A stretch of DNA of 64,000 nucleotides from Palsa-965 sp044448685 (GTDB lineage Bacteria; Bacteroidota; Bacteroidia; Palsa-965), in assembly GCA_044448685.1 (NCBI GenBank), contig JBIOHC010000006.1, positions 1 to 64,000 of the forward strand. Reading direction: 5' to 3'. The position numbers and the translations under genes are program-made. The stretch's first letter is position 1. Every line of letters starts with the position of its first letter. Below, piece after piece: positions 42,201 through 50,509 of this stretch. The notes below the pieces were generated by a model. That model saw nothing but the letters and a program-made list of their open reading frames with translations. It was not told where the DNA came from and searched no databases.

Positions 42201-42350
42201 CAGGACAGTTTGGTAGTCTATAACCAGCCTGGCATGGGTAAAAGCATAGCAGGTATGGTTTTTATTGAATGGTCCGTTGACTGGAAAAGTTTCCTGGGCA
42301 GAGGCCCGGATTCCGGAAAAGAACAAAAGCAGGTATGTGAGTTTCTTCAT
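39255..42350 (-). CDS. Two-module amidohydrolase, exported
   Basis: A 1031-residue secreted or periplasmic protein. The N-terminal module (about 30-480) ends in an amidohydrolase-type beta segment but has YPSFIDLYTTYG where HxH is expected, so it is inactive by motif. The C-terminal module (about 570-1000) has HSH in GIIDEHSHIAI, ICHSY-type His (FITCHSY), NTFTHILEG and the Asp of YNSDDAEM, so it should bind metal and be a hydrolase of the imidazolonepropionase/prolidase group. Substrates may be cyclic amides or dipeptides; this is not certain. It has the signal peptide MKKLTYLLLFFSGIRASAQ. Confidence 0.85.
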   Translation of the reverse strand: MKKLTYLLLFFSGIRASAQETFPVNGPFNKNHTCYAFTHARLVIDYQTVLPDATLLIRDGIIAEAGAAVNIPKGAVTTDLKGKSIYPSFIDLYTTYGIAEPEKGKRSFGSPQYESNKKGAYNWNQAIKPETDAIRLFTADSKAADEYRKLGFGAALTLQRDGIARGSAAFVFLGDGPDQDQILKEKAAACYSFDKGSSTQSNPESLMGAIALLRQTYYDAIWYAGAKNRKETNISLESFNNLQSLPQIFECSDKLNDLRADKIGKEFQVKYIIKGSGNEYQRMEEIQATFDKFILPLNFPMAFDVEDPYEASLVSLTELKHWEMAALNPSAFSKRGIAFAFTTADLKEKKDFWKNLRKAIAYGLDEKNALKALTFAPAEMLGLSDKIGALKPGMVADFIITSGNVFDEKNVLYENWVNGKPYIVTDMNLADLRGTFELKAGDKTYKLKVTGEVDKLKGQLFLTDTMKVNATLTEKANGIAISWEVKNQGTVRLAGNIEQNPLNMAGNGQLPEGTWISWTATLKEAFQPEAAKKDTVKKVIPKLEDVIYPFCSYGKKADTRELGEKISDKAKDIYKEARNKEPEHFEGILIKNVTVWTNEAEGVLKNKSVYITSDKIVRIADNIDVPNLALVKVIDGTGKYLSAGIIDEHSHIAISNGVNEGSQASSGEVRIGDVVNSEDINIYRQLAGGVTAAQLLHGSANPVGGQSALIKLRWGKAPEEMKIKNADGYIKFALGENVKQSNWGDFNTIRFPQTRMGVEQVYADEFIRAREYDLKMKSFAGQSEKDRIKAGGPRRDLELDAIAEILNKKRFITCHSYVQSEVMMLMKLGDSLGFQVNTFTHILEGYKVADKMKMRNIGGSTFSDWWAYKMEVKDATPYNGAIMYNAGLVVAYNSDDAEMARRLNQEAAKAVKYGNVPEEEAFKFVTLNPAKLLHLDHRMGSIKVGKDADVVLWSDNPLSIYAKAEKTIIDGVIYYDIDEDKKMREEILKERARIIQDMVREKNGGAPVNKPHPKKPRLYTCDDISADYMQD

Positions 42351-42386
42351 GGTTCAGACTGAATAGGAGGGATATACCCTTCCTAA

Positions 42387-42394
42387 CAAATGTA
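42387..42394 (-). promoter_or_regulatory. -7 box of the amidohydrolase operon
   Basis: TACATTTG on the minus strand, a perfect match, 36 bp upstream of the start codon. Confidence 0.55.
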
Positions 42395-42454
42395 GATTTT
42401 TTTTGATAATAAGCTCTCTAACTGGGATGAGCGGTAACAGGAGCAGATTTTTAG

Positions 42455-42462
42455 TATTTTTG
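42455..42462 (+). promoter_or_regulatory. -7 box of the cytochrome c gene
   Basis: TATTTTTG, a perfect match, 22 bp before the ATG. Confidence 0.55.
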
Positions 42463-42484
42463 AGCGGATAAAAAAACCAAACCC

Positions 42485-43168
42485 ATGTTCTTAGCCCTCA
42501 GACAAACCCATATTATCGTTGTTACCCTTTTCTTTTTGATCTATCTGGTCAAGACAGTACTGCTTCTGATGAATAAGACAGAAGCACTGGAAAAGGTGAA
42601 GAAAATAACCAAGATTCCGGAAATGATTATCAGTGTACTCTTTCTGGGTACCGGTATTTATCTGGTGATGAATATTCCGGAATTCAAGAGTTTGCTTATC
42701 ATCAAGCTTGTTGCTGTTGCCTTGTCAATTCCTCTGGCTGTGGTGGGCTTCAAAAAGAATAATAAGGTGCTGGCCTTGCTGGCATTCCTGCTGATAACAG
42801 GTGCTTACGGACTGGCAGAGATGAGTAAGAAGCAAAAATCAGCGCCTGCTGACACGACGAAAGAAACCAAGGTTGGTCCATCCAGTGATACTACTAAGGT
42901 TGCAAAAGAGGAACTGGATCCGAATGGATTTAATGTAGCCCGTGCCGGCAAGCTTTATAACGACAATTGTGCCAAATGTCATGGCTCGGATGGTAAGCTT
43001 GGATTGGCCGGAGCCAAGGATCTGACCGTATCAGCAATGGATGCTATGGATGCGAAAGACCTGGTCACTACCGGTAAGTCAGGTATGCCCGGAGTAGGAG
43101 ACTTTCTGAATTCTGAAGAGATCAATGGCCTGGTAAATTATATTCAGAAATTCAAGCAGAAGAAATAA
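42485..43168 (+). CDS. SirB2-like membrane protein fused to cytochrome c
   Basis: A 227-residue fusion. Residues 1-112 form four transmembrane helices of SirB2-family type; an Ala/Thr/Lys-rich linker (115-148) leads to a single monohaem cytochrome c domain with CAKCH at about 163-167 and axial Met in SGMPGVG. The haem domain faces the periplasm. It probably carries electrons in respiration. hflX follows 22 bp downstream. Confidence 0.85.
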   Translation: MFLALRQTHIIVVTLFFLIYLVKTVLLLMNKTEALEKVKKITKIPEMIISVLFLGTGIYLVMNIPEFKSLLIIKLVAVALSIPLAVVGFKKNNKVLALLAFLLITGAYGLAEMSKKQKSAPADTTKETKVGPSSDTTKVAKEELDPNGFNVARAGKLYNDNCAKCHGSDGKLGLAGAKDLTVSAMDAMDAKDLVTTGKSGMPGVGDFLNSEEINGLVNYIQKFKQKK

Positions 43169-43190
43169 AACGTCAATACAGAACAAGCAT

Positions 43191-44387
43191 TTGACTAAAG
43201 TTCACGATACATCTTCCAAAAGAGAAAGAGCCGTTCTGATTGGTATCCTTAACCGTCAGCAGGACGCAGTACTTGTACAGGAATATCTGGATGAGCTGGC
43301 TTTTCTGACTGAGACAGCAGGAGCCGAGCCAGTGGAACGGTTTGTCCAACGGATGGAAAGACCAGACCCAAGTACATTTATCGGCTCTGGAAAAGTCAAG
43401 GAAATTGAGCTGTATATCAAGGAGCACAATATTGATCTGGTTGTGTTTGATGATGAACTGAGTCCGGCTCAGCAGCGCAATGTGGAGAAGGCATTACAGA
43501 AAAAAGTGCTGGACCGTAACCGGCTCATCCTCGATATCTTTGCCCAGCGTGCCCGTACAGCTCATGCAAAAACCCAGGTCGAGTTGGCCTTTTATCAATA
43601 CATGCTGCCCCGTTTGACAGGTATGTGGACTCACCTTGAAAGGCAGCGCGGAGGTACAGGAACCAGGGGTGGTGCAGGTGAAAAGGAAATCGAGACCGAC
43701 CGTCGTATTGTACGTGATAAAATTGCTGCACTGAAAGATCAGCTTGGTGTCATTGACCGGCAGATGATCACTCAGCGTAAAAACAGGGGAGAAATGATTC
43801 GTGTGGCATTGGTGGGATATACCAATGTGGGTAAATCGACCATAATGAATATGCTCAGCAAATCGGATGTTTTTGCCGAGAATAAATTGTTTGCTACGCT
43901 GGACACCACGGTGCGTAAAGTGGTCATAGAAAATCTTCCCTTCCTGCTTTCCGATACCGTAGGGTTCATCCGTAAGCTGCCTCACCACCTTGTAGAGTCG
44001 TTTAAATCAACATTGGATGAAGTCAGGGAGGCCGATGTGCTGATACATGTGGTGGATATTTCCCATCCCAGGTTTGAGGACCAGATGAATGTGGTCAATG
44101 AAACGCTTAAGGAGCTGGGTGTTCAGGATAAACCTACCTTACTTTTATTCAATAAGATTGATGCCTTCACCTATATTCATAAGGAAGAGGATGATCTGAC
44201 ACCAGCCACAGAAAAAAACCACAGTCTGGAGCAGCTTGAAAAAAGCTGGATGAGCCGCCTGTCAGTACCATGTCTGTTTATTTCAGCTGTTAAGAAGGAT
44301 AATATAGAGGAGCTGAGGAAGACATTGTACGATATGGTTCGTAAGCTGCATATACAGCGCTACCCCCACAATAAATTCCTGTACTAG
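43191..44387 (+). CDS. hflX: GTPase HflX (ribosome-associated)
   Basis: Splits or rescues stalled 70S ribosomes. The 398-residue protein has the HflX domain (GSGKVKEIELYIKEHNIDLVVFDDELSPAQQRNVEK, R-rich LPRLTGMWTHLERQRGGTGTRGGAGE loop) and a G domain with P loop GYTNVGKST, SDTVGFIRKLPHHLVESFKSTL and NKID. The start is a TTG; no ATG with a full domain is available. The stop overlaps the stop of the convergent L,D-transpeptidase gene by three to four bases. Confidence 0.95.
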   Translation: MTKVHDTSSKRERAVLIGILNRQQDAVLVQEYLDELAFLTETAGAEPVERFVQRMERPDPSTFIGSGKVKEIELYIKEHNIDLVVFDDELSPAQQRNVEKALQKKVLDRNRLILDIFAQRARTAHAKTQVELAFYQYMLPRLTGMWTHLERQRGGTGTRGGAGEKEIETDRRIVRDKIAALKDQLGVIDRQMITQRKNRGEMIRVALVGYTNVGKSTIMNMLSKSDVFAENKLFATLDTTVRKVVIENLPFLLSDTVGFIRKLPHHLVESFKSTLDEVREADVLIHVVDISHPRFEDQMNVVNETLKELGVQDKPTLLLFNKIDAFTYIHKEEDDLTPATEKNHSLEQLEKSWMSRLSVPCLFISAVKKDNIEELRKTLYDMVRKLHIQRYPHNKFLY

Positions 44388-46036
44388 TAGAGTACTTTTT
44401 CCATCTGTTCATCTTTACGGTAAATGTCCGTAAAGAGCATCAGTCCTTTGTCTTCATCTACCACAGCGGTAAAGTATTTGGTGTAGATGGGTACAGGTTT
44501 TTTAAGATTCAGCTGTTTCTGCTGTTCTTTCATAATATCGGTTAGCAATGAATCATAGGGGTATTTGACACTGTCGGGCATAAGCAGGTATTTGGCAAGT
44601 TCCATGTAGTTTTCTATACGCATACAACCGTGACTCAGTGAGCGTACATCTTTTTTAAAATAGCGTTTGGAATTCGTGTCATGAAGGTATACCCCGAATT
44701 TATTATTGAAATTGAATTTCATAATGCCAAGTGAATTATCTTCCCCTTCCCGTTGACGGAACCGGTACGGAAGATGTTTCTCGGTGTATTGCTTCCAGTT
44801 GATGGTTTTGGGGTCCACGATTTGTCCGTTCCAGTCGAGCACATCAAAATTTTTCTTTCTCAGGTAGCTCGTGTCCCGTTTCAGTACAGGCAGTATTTCT
44901 TTGGAAGCAATACTGAATGGCACGTTCCAGTATGGATACAGTAAGATATACTGTATAGAGCTTTCAAGCAATGGGGTTGGTTTTTCAGGCAATCCCACCA
45001 CCACTTTCGATTCCATGAAGAGCGTATCATCATCCATCACCTTCAGGTCGAACTGAGGGATATTGACAACCACAAAACGTTTAGGGCGTTTAACAGGTTC
45101 CATCCTCCAGCGTTCCATATTCATTTCCATCTGACGGATACGCTGTTCGGTACTCATGTGCAATACCCGCATGGTATTCTTGCCCACCTTGCCGTCATCA
45201 TCGAGGTAGTTTTTTTTCTGGAATATTTTCAGGGCTTTGGATATTTTAACGGAATCATTTCCTTTTACCGTCGAATCGTAATCGCCCATTTGAGTCAGCA
45301 TCTTTTTCAGGGACCGGTAAAACCCGGCCGTATCTTTTTCAATGGGGGACAGGGAATCCCAGGGTTGGGATTCCCATTGTTTGCGGTATTTAACAAGCTC
45401 TGTTTTTAGGAGTTTATACTGTTCCTGACGGGGTTCTATGGAGTCGAAACAAGCACGGAAGTTACCTTTCGCGATTGCTGAACGGAAGAGAGAATCCATT
45501 TTGAATCCTGTTTCATTGATTTTAAATTCAGGCAGGATAGTGTCTTTATGCAGGCGCCCCTTGCTTACATGGGTAGCGAATGTCAGAAATGCTTCTGTAA
45601 GAAGTATATCTGATTGGGCCAGATTGACTGCATTGAACTTATTTGTTTTTGTGTCTTTTGCGGTGGAAACAAGGCTGTCGATCAGCTTTATCCGGTAGTC
45701 TTTCGGAATCAGTCCGTAATCACGGGCGTTATGGAGCAGAGCGAGGAATGTGTCGGCTCGTTGATTCAGCTTACCGAAATGAGTCCATAAGCTCGAAGGA
45801 TTATCCTTTTGATATATTTTGTATAGAAAGCGTGTGGTGAGGATTTTACGACCTAGTATAGAGAATACCTTGCCTGTATCGGAACGGAACAGCTGGTTGT
45901 TTATCTGTTTGCCCACATGGGCATCCATTTGTTCAGGTTTTTCAACCAGATCGCTTTGGGGTGTTTCCTGTTTGCACATACGGCAGGTTCCCAAAGCGAA
46001 GGTGAAGAGAAGAATGAACAAAGAGGATTTCACCAT
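44384..46036 (-). CDS. L,D-transpeptidase (YcbB-type), lipoprotein-like N-terminus
   Basis: A 550-residue peptidoglycan enzyme. The N-terminus is hydrophobic with LGTCRMCKQ and may be a lipoprotein signal. A scaffold domain spans about 60-250, a peptidoglycan-binding-like segment ALKIFQKKNYLDDDGKVGKNT about 268-290, and the YkuD catalytic domain about 315-490 with SHGCMRIEN, the catalytic Cys/His motif in its Met variant. It forms 3-3 cross-links or attaches proteins to peptidoglycan. Confidence 0.9.
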   Translation of the reverse strand: MVKSSLFILLFTFALGTCRMCKQETPQSDLVEKPEQMDAHVGKQINNQLFRSDTGKVFSILGRKILTTRFLYKIYQKDNPSSLWTHFGKLNQRADTFLALLHNARDYGLIPKDYRIKLIDSLVSTAKDTKTNKFNAVNLAQSDILLTEAFLTFATHVSKGRLHKDTILPEFKINETGFKMDSLFRSAIAKGNFRACFDSIEPRQEQYKLLKTELVKYRKQWESQPWDSLSPIEKDTAGFYRSLKKMLTQMGDYDSTVKGNDSVKISKALKIFQKKNYLDDDGKVGKNTMRVLHMSTEQRIRQMEMNMERWRMEPVKRPKRFVVVNIPQFDLKVMDDDTLFMESKVVVGLPEKPTPLLESSIQYILLYPYWNVPFSIASKEILPVLKRDTSYLRKKNFDVLDWNGQIVDPKTINWKQYTEKHLPYRFRQREGEDNSLGIMKFNFNNKFGVYLHDTNSKRYFKKDVRSLSHGCMRIENYMELAKYLLMPDSVKYPYDSLLTDIMKEQQKQLNLKKPVPIYTKYFTAVVDEDKGLMLFTDIYRKDEQMEKVLY

Positions 46037-46107
46037 ACAAAGGAAGATAATTCCATTGTATTCAACGCATCAATCAATCAAGAGTTGCAGGCATTTAATA
46101 AAAAGAA

Positions 46108-46140
46108 AGACCTCCAGGGTTTTGGATACCCTGGAGGTCT
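46108..46140 (-). terminator. Terminator of the 317-aa T9SS cargo gene
   Basis: A perfect 13-bp stem (46108-46120 with 46128-46140), 7-nt loop; on the minus strand it is followed by a T-rich run. Confidence 0.8.
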
Positions 46141-46157
46141 TGGGGGATAAAGCGTTG

Positions 46158-47111
46158 TTATTTAGTCACATTGAACTTACCTCTTGCCTGTATCACGCCT
46201 TCCTTATTAAAGGCAGTATACAGATAAAGGCCGGAATCATACTTTCCGGTATTCATAACTGTATGATCTGAAGTGATATGCACCGTTTCAATGGTCCGGC
46301 CGCTCATATCGGTGATGGTGACGAGATCAACTTTCCCTGCATCCGTATTCAGATTCAGTTCTGTATTGGCCGGGTTAGGGTAGGTACTGAAGTGAACCAG
46401 GTTCGGGTATTCCTGTATTCCGTTGATTCCGGTAAAAGCAAGAGCATCAACAAGTAATACACTTCCGGGAGCTGCCTTTTTACGGTTGTAGCTGGAAGTG
46501 AATATGATTGTAACTGAATCAGGAACCAGGGTTGGATTGGTATAGTTAAGACTGAAGCTGTGTGCGCTCCATACACTGCTTGGCGGAATATTCACTGCAT
46601 TTTGCGAAATGATGGTACGAACTCCGCCAACCCTTTTGGTAAGCTGCACAACCACATAGGCTGAATCGGATCCCGATGCCGGAGTGTATTGGGTTTCATA
46701 GGAAAAGGTTTGTGGTTTATCAGTGTAAGGAGCCCCTGGCACAAGATAAGGAGCAGAAGTTTTAACAGTCCCCAATAACAGCATACCTACTGTATCGGCA
46801 ACAGCCGGATATGTTGGATTTCCACAACCTGTACAAGCGGATGGGGAAATATTGACCGTAGTGATCTGTGCAGAAGCTGTATGTAAGAAAGGAGAGGATG
46901 TATATTTGGTAACAGAGACGGGATCAGCCGGGTTCATAAATGAAGAGCAGAATACATTTTCACTTACCCAGCCAGTAGGCTCCTGAGGCTCATTAAGGGG
47001 AGCTGTACTTCCCCAGGTTTCCATATCACCATTCGGAACGGCCGCCGGGGTTTGAGCATTAACATATGCTGCACCGCTGATTGCGAGCATAGAAAGTATC
47101 AGTTTTTTCAT
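46158..47111 (-). CDS. Secreted protein with T9SS sorting domain
   Basis: A 317-residue cargo: signal peptide (about 1-19, AYVNAQ), a carbohydrate-binding-like jellyroll opened by VPNGDMETWG, several Cys (FCSSF, SACTGCGNP), and a C-terminal type A sorting domain starting FSTYPNPANTELNLN and ending YDSGLYLYTAFN..GKFNVTK. The jellyroll resembles the domains that follow NGDFE/W starts in many Bacteroidota surface proteins. No enzyme motif is present. Confidence 0.8.
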   Translation of the reverse strand: MKKLILSMLAISGAAYVNAQTPAAVPNGDMETWGSTAPLNEPQEPTGWVSENVFCSSFMNPADPVSVTKYTSSPFLHTASAQITTVNISPSACTGCGNPTYPAVADTVGMLLLGTVKTSAPYLVPGAPYTDKPQTFSYETQYTPASGSDSAYVVVQLTKRVGGVRTIISQNAVNIPPSSVWSAHSFSLNYTNPTLVPDSVTIIFTSSYNRKKAAPGSVLLVDALAFTGINGIQEYPNLVHFSTYPNPANTELNLNTDAGKVDLVTITDMSGRTIETVHITSDHTVMNTGKYDSGLYLYTAFNKEGVIQARGKFNVTK

Positions 47112-47133
47112 TTGAGGGTTTTGTTTATTCTTT

Positions 47134-47141
47134 CAAATATA
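47134..47141 (-). promoter_or_regulatory. -7 box of the 317-aa cargo gene
   Basis: TATATTTG on the minus strand, a perfect match, with TTTC 20 bp further upstream as a possible -33. Confidence 0.55.
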
Positions 47142-47226
47142 TTACTAAAGCATAGAACTAGGAAATATTGGCTCTAAATAAAACAGGTTATTCCAGGACG
47201 TCCGAGCAGGATAAGATTGACAAAAA

Positions 47227-49071
47227 TTATGCAAAGCTTTGAAGATCATATAGTTTCCTGTACACCCCTCCCTTTTCTAGGAGTTCGTTATGCCTGCCTC
47301 TTTCTACGATTTCACCTTTTTGCATAACAATAATTTCATCTGCGTGCTGGATTGTGGAGAGTCTGTGGGCAATGATAACCGAAGTCCTGTTCTGCATCAG
47401 CTTGTTGAGAGCATCCTGTACAAGGCGTTCTGATTCTGTATCCAAAGCAGATGTTGCTTCATCCAGAATGAGGATAGGAGGGTTTTTAAGTACAGCCCTG
47501 GCAATACTGATACGCTGACGCTGACCACCGCTGAGCTTACCGCCCCGGTCCCCAATATTCGTCAGATAGGTATCCGGCATCTGGCTGATAAACTCATGGG
47601 CATTGGCAATACGTGCGGCTTCCATCACCTGTTCCAGTTTTGCTCCGGGTGTTCCGAAAGCTATATTATTGAATACGGTATCATTGAACAGGATACTTTC
47701 CTGGGTTACTATACCCAACAAGGCTCGCAGATCATTCACCGTTGTATCACGTATATCTGTTCCATCTATACATACAGACCCTTGATCGGTATCATAAAAC
47801 CTTGGCAGCATATCGGCCAGGGTGGTTTTACCCGATCCGCTTTGCCCAACCAGAGCAATGGTCTTTCCTTTTTCAATTTTCAGGTTGATGTTTTTAAGCA
47901 CATAGCCTTCATCTCCCTTGGTGTAAGCAAAAAACACATTTTTATATTCAATTTCTTTGTTAAATGTTTGCACAGTCACGGTTTGTGCTTTTTCCTTTAT
48001 GGTATTCTCGGCTTTTAGAATCATGTCTATCCGGTCCATCGATGCCACCCCTTTTTGCACATTGGAATAAGCTCCGGTAAGTGTTTTGGCGGGGGTGATG
48101 ATCTGGGAAAAAGTGATTACATAGAAAATAAACTGCTCTCCGCCCAGGTGGTGGTCAAATACCATGACCCCACCCAGATACATCACCAGCATCATGATGA
48201 CAGAGCCAAGGAATTCACTTACGGGAGATGCCAGATCGACCTTTCGATAGGTACTGATACTTTCCTTTGTATACTGGTTATTGACGACCGAGAATTTCTC
48301 CTTCATCTTTTTCTCGGCATTGAATCCTTTGATGATACGAAGCCCTCCAAGGGTCTCTTCCATGATGGAAAACAGGCTGCCCAGTTCTTTTTTGGCTTTC
48401 CCGGATGATCGCTTAAGGCTCTTGCCGATTAGTGAGATGAGACCGGCACTTATCGGTAAGAGAATTACGACATAAAGGGTGAGTTGAGGACTTACATAGA
48501 TTATAGTGCCCAGCAAAATAAGGATATTGATAGGGTCCCGGAAAATCATTTCCAGGGAGCCCATCACAGACCATTCAATCTCCTGTACGTCGGAAGTGAT
48601 GCGTGACATGATATCTCCTTTCCTTTCGTTTGAATAGTAGGAAAGAGGTAATTCAACAGATTTGGAATAAATGGAATTACGCAGGTCGCGGACCACCCCA
48701 TTGCGTATTGGAGCCAGAAAATACATGCCCAGGTAGCGGAACAGGGTTTTGAAAAGAAAGACAACAGCACCAATAATACATATACAAACGAGGGTATAGA
48801 CTTTCCCTTTGTCAAGTATAAGGGAGCTAAGCTCATAATTGAAATAACCGGAAATGGCATCAATACTAGGTCCGAGTACAGGTTTTCCCTTGGCTACAAT
48901 TTCCTGATAACGGGTAGTTCCGTCTCTTATCAGTAACTGGAGAAAAGGCAGGATCATAACGAGGGAAAAGACACCAAAGATGACGGAGAAAAGATTGCAA
49001 ATAATGTTTCCTATACCGTAGCTCCAATAGCCAGGCATATATTTTTTCAATACCCCGAAAATACTTTTCAT
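47227..49071 (-). CDS. ABC exporter, MsbA-type half transporter
   Basis: A 614-residue homodimeric-type ABC exporter: six transmembrane helices (about 15-330), then a nucleotide-binding domain with Walker A GQSGSGKT, signature LSGGQRQR, Walker B ILILDEATSALD and switch His in AHRLST. The family exports lipids (MsbA), peptides or drugs; with no partner genes the substrate is not decided, though lipid A flipping is possible. Its start codon is only five bases after the -7 box, so a leaderless mRNA is predicted. Divergent from rbfA. Confidence 0.92.
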   Translation of the reverse strand: MKSIFGVLKKYMPGYWSYGIGNIICNLFSVIFGVFSLVMILPFLQLLIRDGTTRYQEIVAKGKPVLGPSIDAISGYFNYELSSLILDKGKVYTLVCICIIGAVVFLFKTLFRYLGMYFLAPIRNGVVRDLRNSIYSKSVELPLSYYSNERKGDIMSRITSDVQEIEWSVMGSLEMIFRDPINILILLGTIIYVSPQLTLYVVILLPISAGLISLIGKSLKRSSGKAKKELGSLFSIMEETLGGLRIIKGFNAEKKMKEKFSVVNNQYTKESISTYRKVDLASPVSEFLGSVIMMLVMYLGGVMVFDHHLGGEQFIFYVITFSQIITPAKTLTGAYSNVQKGVASMDRIDMILKAENTIKEKAQTVTVQTFNKEIEYKNVFFAYTKGDEGYVLKNINLKIEKGKTIALVGQSGSGKTTLADMLPRFYDTDQGSVCIDGTDIRDTTVNDLRALLGIVTQESILFNDTVFNNIAFGTPGAKLEQVMEAARIANAHEFISQMPDTYLTNIGDRGGKLSGGQRQRISIARAVLKNPPILILDEATSALDTESERLVQDALNKLMQNRTSVIIAHRLSTIQHADEIIVMQKGEIVERGRHNELLEKGGVYRKLYDLQSFA

Positions 49072-49076
49072 TCAGG

Positions 49077-49084
49077 CAAAGATA
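49077..49084 (-). promoter_or_regulatory. -7 box of the ABC exporter gene
   Basis: TATCTTTG on the minus strand, a perfect match, five bases before the ATG. Confidence 0.55.
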
Positions 49085-49166
49085 ATATTTCCTCAGGAAG
49101 GCCTGTCCCAAAAATGGTTAAGACCCCGGGTAAACAGATAGTTACCTGTAATTCCCCCGGAAATTG

Positions 49167-49174
49167 TATTTTTG
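49167..49174 (+). promoter_or_regulatory. -7 box of rbfA
   Basis: TATTTTTG, a perfect match, five bases before the ATG; transcription should start at the codon or one to two bases before it. Confidence 0.55.
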
Positions 49175-49179
49175 CCCCC

Positions 49180-49518
49180 ATGGATTCAACCCGTCAGCTA
49201 AAAGTTTCCCGGCTTATTCAGAAAGAACTGGGTACTTATTTTCAGCGTGATGCTAAAAACCAGTTCGGTCCGGTCATGATTACTGTGACCCAGGTACGTA
49301 TTAGTCCTGATCTGGGTATCGCCAAAGTGCATGTAAGTCTTTTTCCGGTTAAGAATAAGGAAGAAGTGTTGCAAAGTATCAAGGCCAAAACCTTTGAAAT
49401 CAGAAAAGCCTTAGGTATGATGATCAAAAAGCAGGTAAGGATTGTTCCCAACCTGGTATTCTTTCTGGATGATTCCATTGATTACGCTCAACATATTGAA
49501 GAGTTATTGAAGAAATAA
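49180..49518 (+). CDS. rbfA: Ribosome-binding factor A
   Basis: Helps mature the 30S subunit and process the 5' end of 16S rRNA, needed in the cold. The 112-residue KH-like protein starts MDSTRQLKVSRLIQKELG and contains the ITVTQVRISPDLGIAKVHVSLFP strand-helix pattern of the family. I start at ATG 49180; an earlier in-frame codon at 49114 would put the promoter inside the gene. A 146-bp inverted-repeat element begins three bases after the stop. Confidence 0.93.
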   Translation: MDSTRQLKVSRLIQKELGTYFQRDAKNQFGPVMITVTQVRISPDLGIAKVHVSLFPVKNKEEVLQSIKAKTFEIRKALGMMIKKQVRIVPNLVFFLDDSIDYAQHIEELLKK

Positions 49519-49521
49519 ATA

Positions 49522-49667
49522 GAATTAAGATATATGTTTCCCGGATTATGATTTGAAAAAGGTGTTAGAGCATAATAAAATAAGACTCAATATTTCAAAT
49601 TTGTAGTCCTGGTTAATGAGTGATGACAAAATTTAAATTATAATCCGGGAAGCATATATCTTAATTC
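49522..49667. mobile_element. MITE-like element with 33-bp inverted repeats
   Basis: Arms 49522-49554 and 49635-49667 are 33-bp inverted repeats with two differences, around an 80-bp AT-rich centre. The sequence ATA flanks both ends, which could be a 3-bp target duplication. Both arm differences would be G-U pairs in a plus-strand transcript, so an alternative reading is a long RNA hairpin. No transposase is present. Confidence 0.6.
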
Positions 49668-49685
49668 ATAAATCCTAAATAAAAA

Positions 49686-50492
49686 GTGCATTACGATCCT
49701 ATTAAACGCAGTCTGGGAAATGTATTCAACCGCTCACCGTTCCTGCGCAAAGTATTCTATCATTTGCTCGATCTGCTTTTACTGCGTGCCTGGCACATTC
49801 ATAACGAACTGAAGAAATGGGCCCAGGGTAAGGGGAGTAATATACAAATTCTGGATGCTGGTGCCGGTTTCGGGCAGCACAGCTTTTATATGAGTGGGAT
49901 GAATCCCAACTGGAATATCCTTGCTGTTGATGTGAAACAGGAGCAGGTTGAAGATTGTAACAGATTCTTTGCAAGCATAGGCCGAAAGAATGTTCATTTT
50001 GAAGTGGCCGACCTGACTATTTTTAAACAGGAAAACAAATACGACCTCGCTCTGTCTGTTGATGTGATGGAACATATTCTGGAAGATGTGGCTGTATTTA
50101 AAAATATCAGCGCTTCTCTCAAACCGGGTGGCATGCTGCTTATCTCCACTCCTTCAGATCAGGGAGGATCGGATGTACAAGGCGACGGGGAGACTTCCTT
50201 TATTGAAGAGCATGTACGCGACGGATACAATATCAAGGATATAGAAGTTAAGTTGCTCAGTTCAGGATTTTCCAAAGTTGAAGCCCGGTATGATTACGGA
50301 ACACCCGGCAAAATTTCCTGGAAGCTGAGCATGAAGTACCCTATACAGACGCTGGGATTCAGTAAGCTCTTCTTTATCATTTTGCCGGTATATTATCTTG
50401 TCACGTATCCTTTTGCCTTTCTGTTGAATTATATGGATACGGTCCAGACGCATAAAACAGGTACCGGACTTATTGTGAAGGCCTGGAAATAG
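49686..50492 (+). CDS. SAM-dependent methyltransferase (class I)
   Basis: A 268-residue protein with a Rossmann methyltransferase domain: motif I ILDAGAGFGQHS (about 54-65), acidic post-motif VDV, and motif post-II LALSVDVMEHILED. The C-terminal 60 residues have hydrophobic helices (LFFIILPVYYLVTYPFAFLLNYM), suggesting membrane association. The substrate is unknown; small lipids, quinones or sugars are possible. The start is GTG, 18 bp after the MITE-like element. The LolC/E-type permease follows after 17 bp. Confidence 0.8.
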   Translation: MHYDPIKRSLGNVFNRSPFLRKVFYHLLDLLLLRAWHIHNELKKWAQGKGSNIQILDAGAGFGQHSFYMSGMNPNWNILAVDVKQEQVEDCNRFFASIGRKNVHFEVADLTIFKQENKYDLALSVDVMEHILEDVAVFKNISASLKPGGMLLISTPSDQGGSDVQGDGETSFIEEHVRDGYNIKDIEVKLLSSGFSKVEARYDYGTPGKISWKLSMKYPIQTLGFSKLFFIILPVYYLVTYPFAFLLNYMDTVQTHKTGTGLIVKAWK

Positions 50493-50509
50493 CCTGATAA
50501 AAGCAATAC

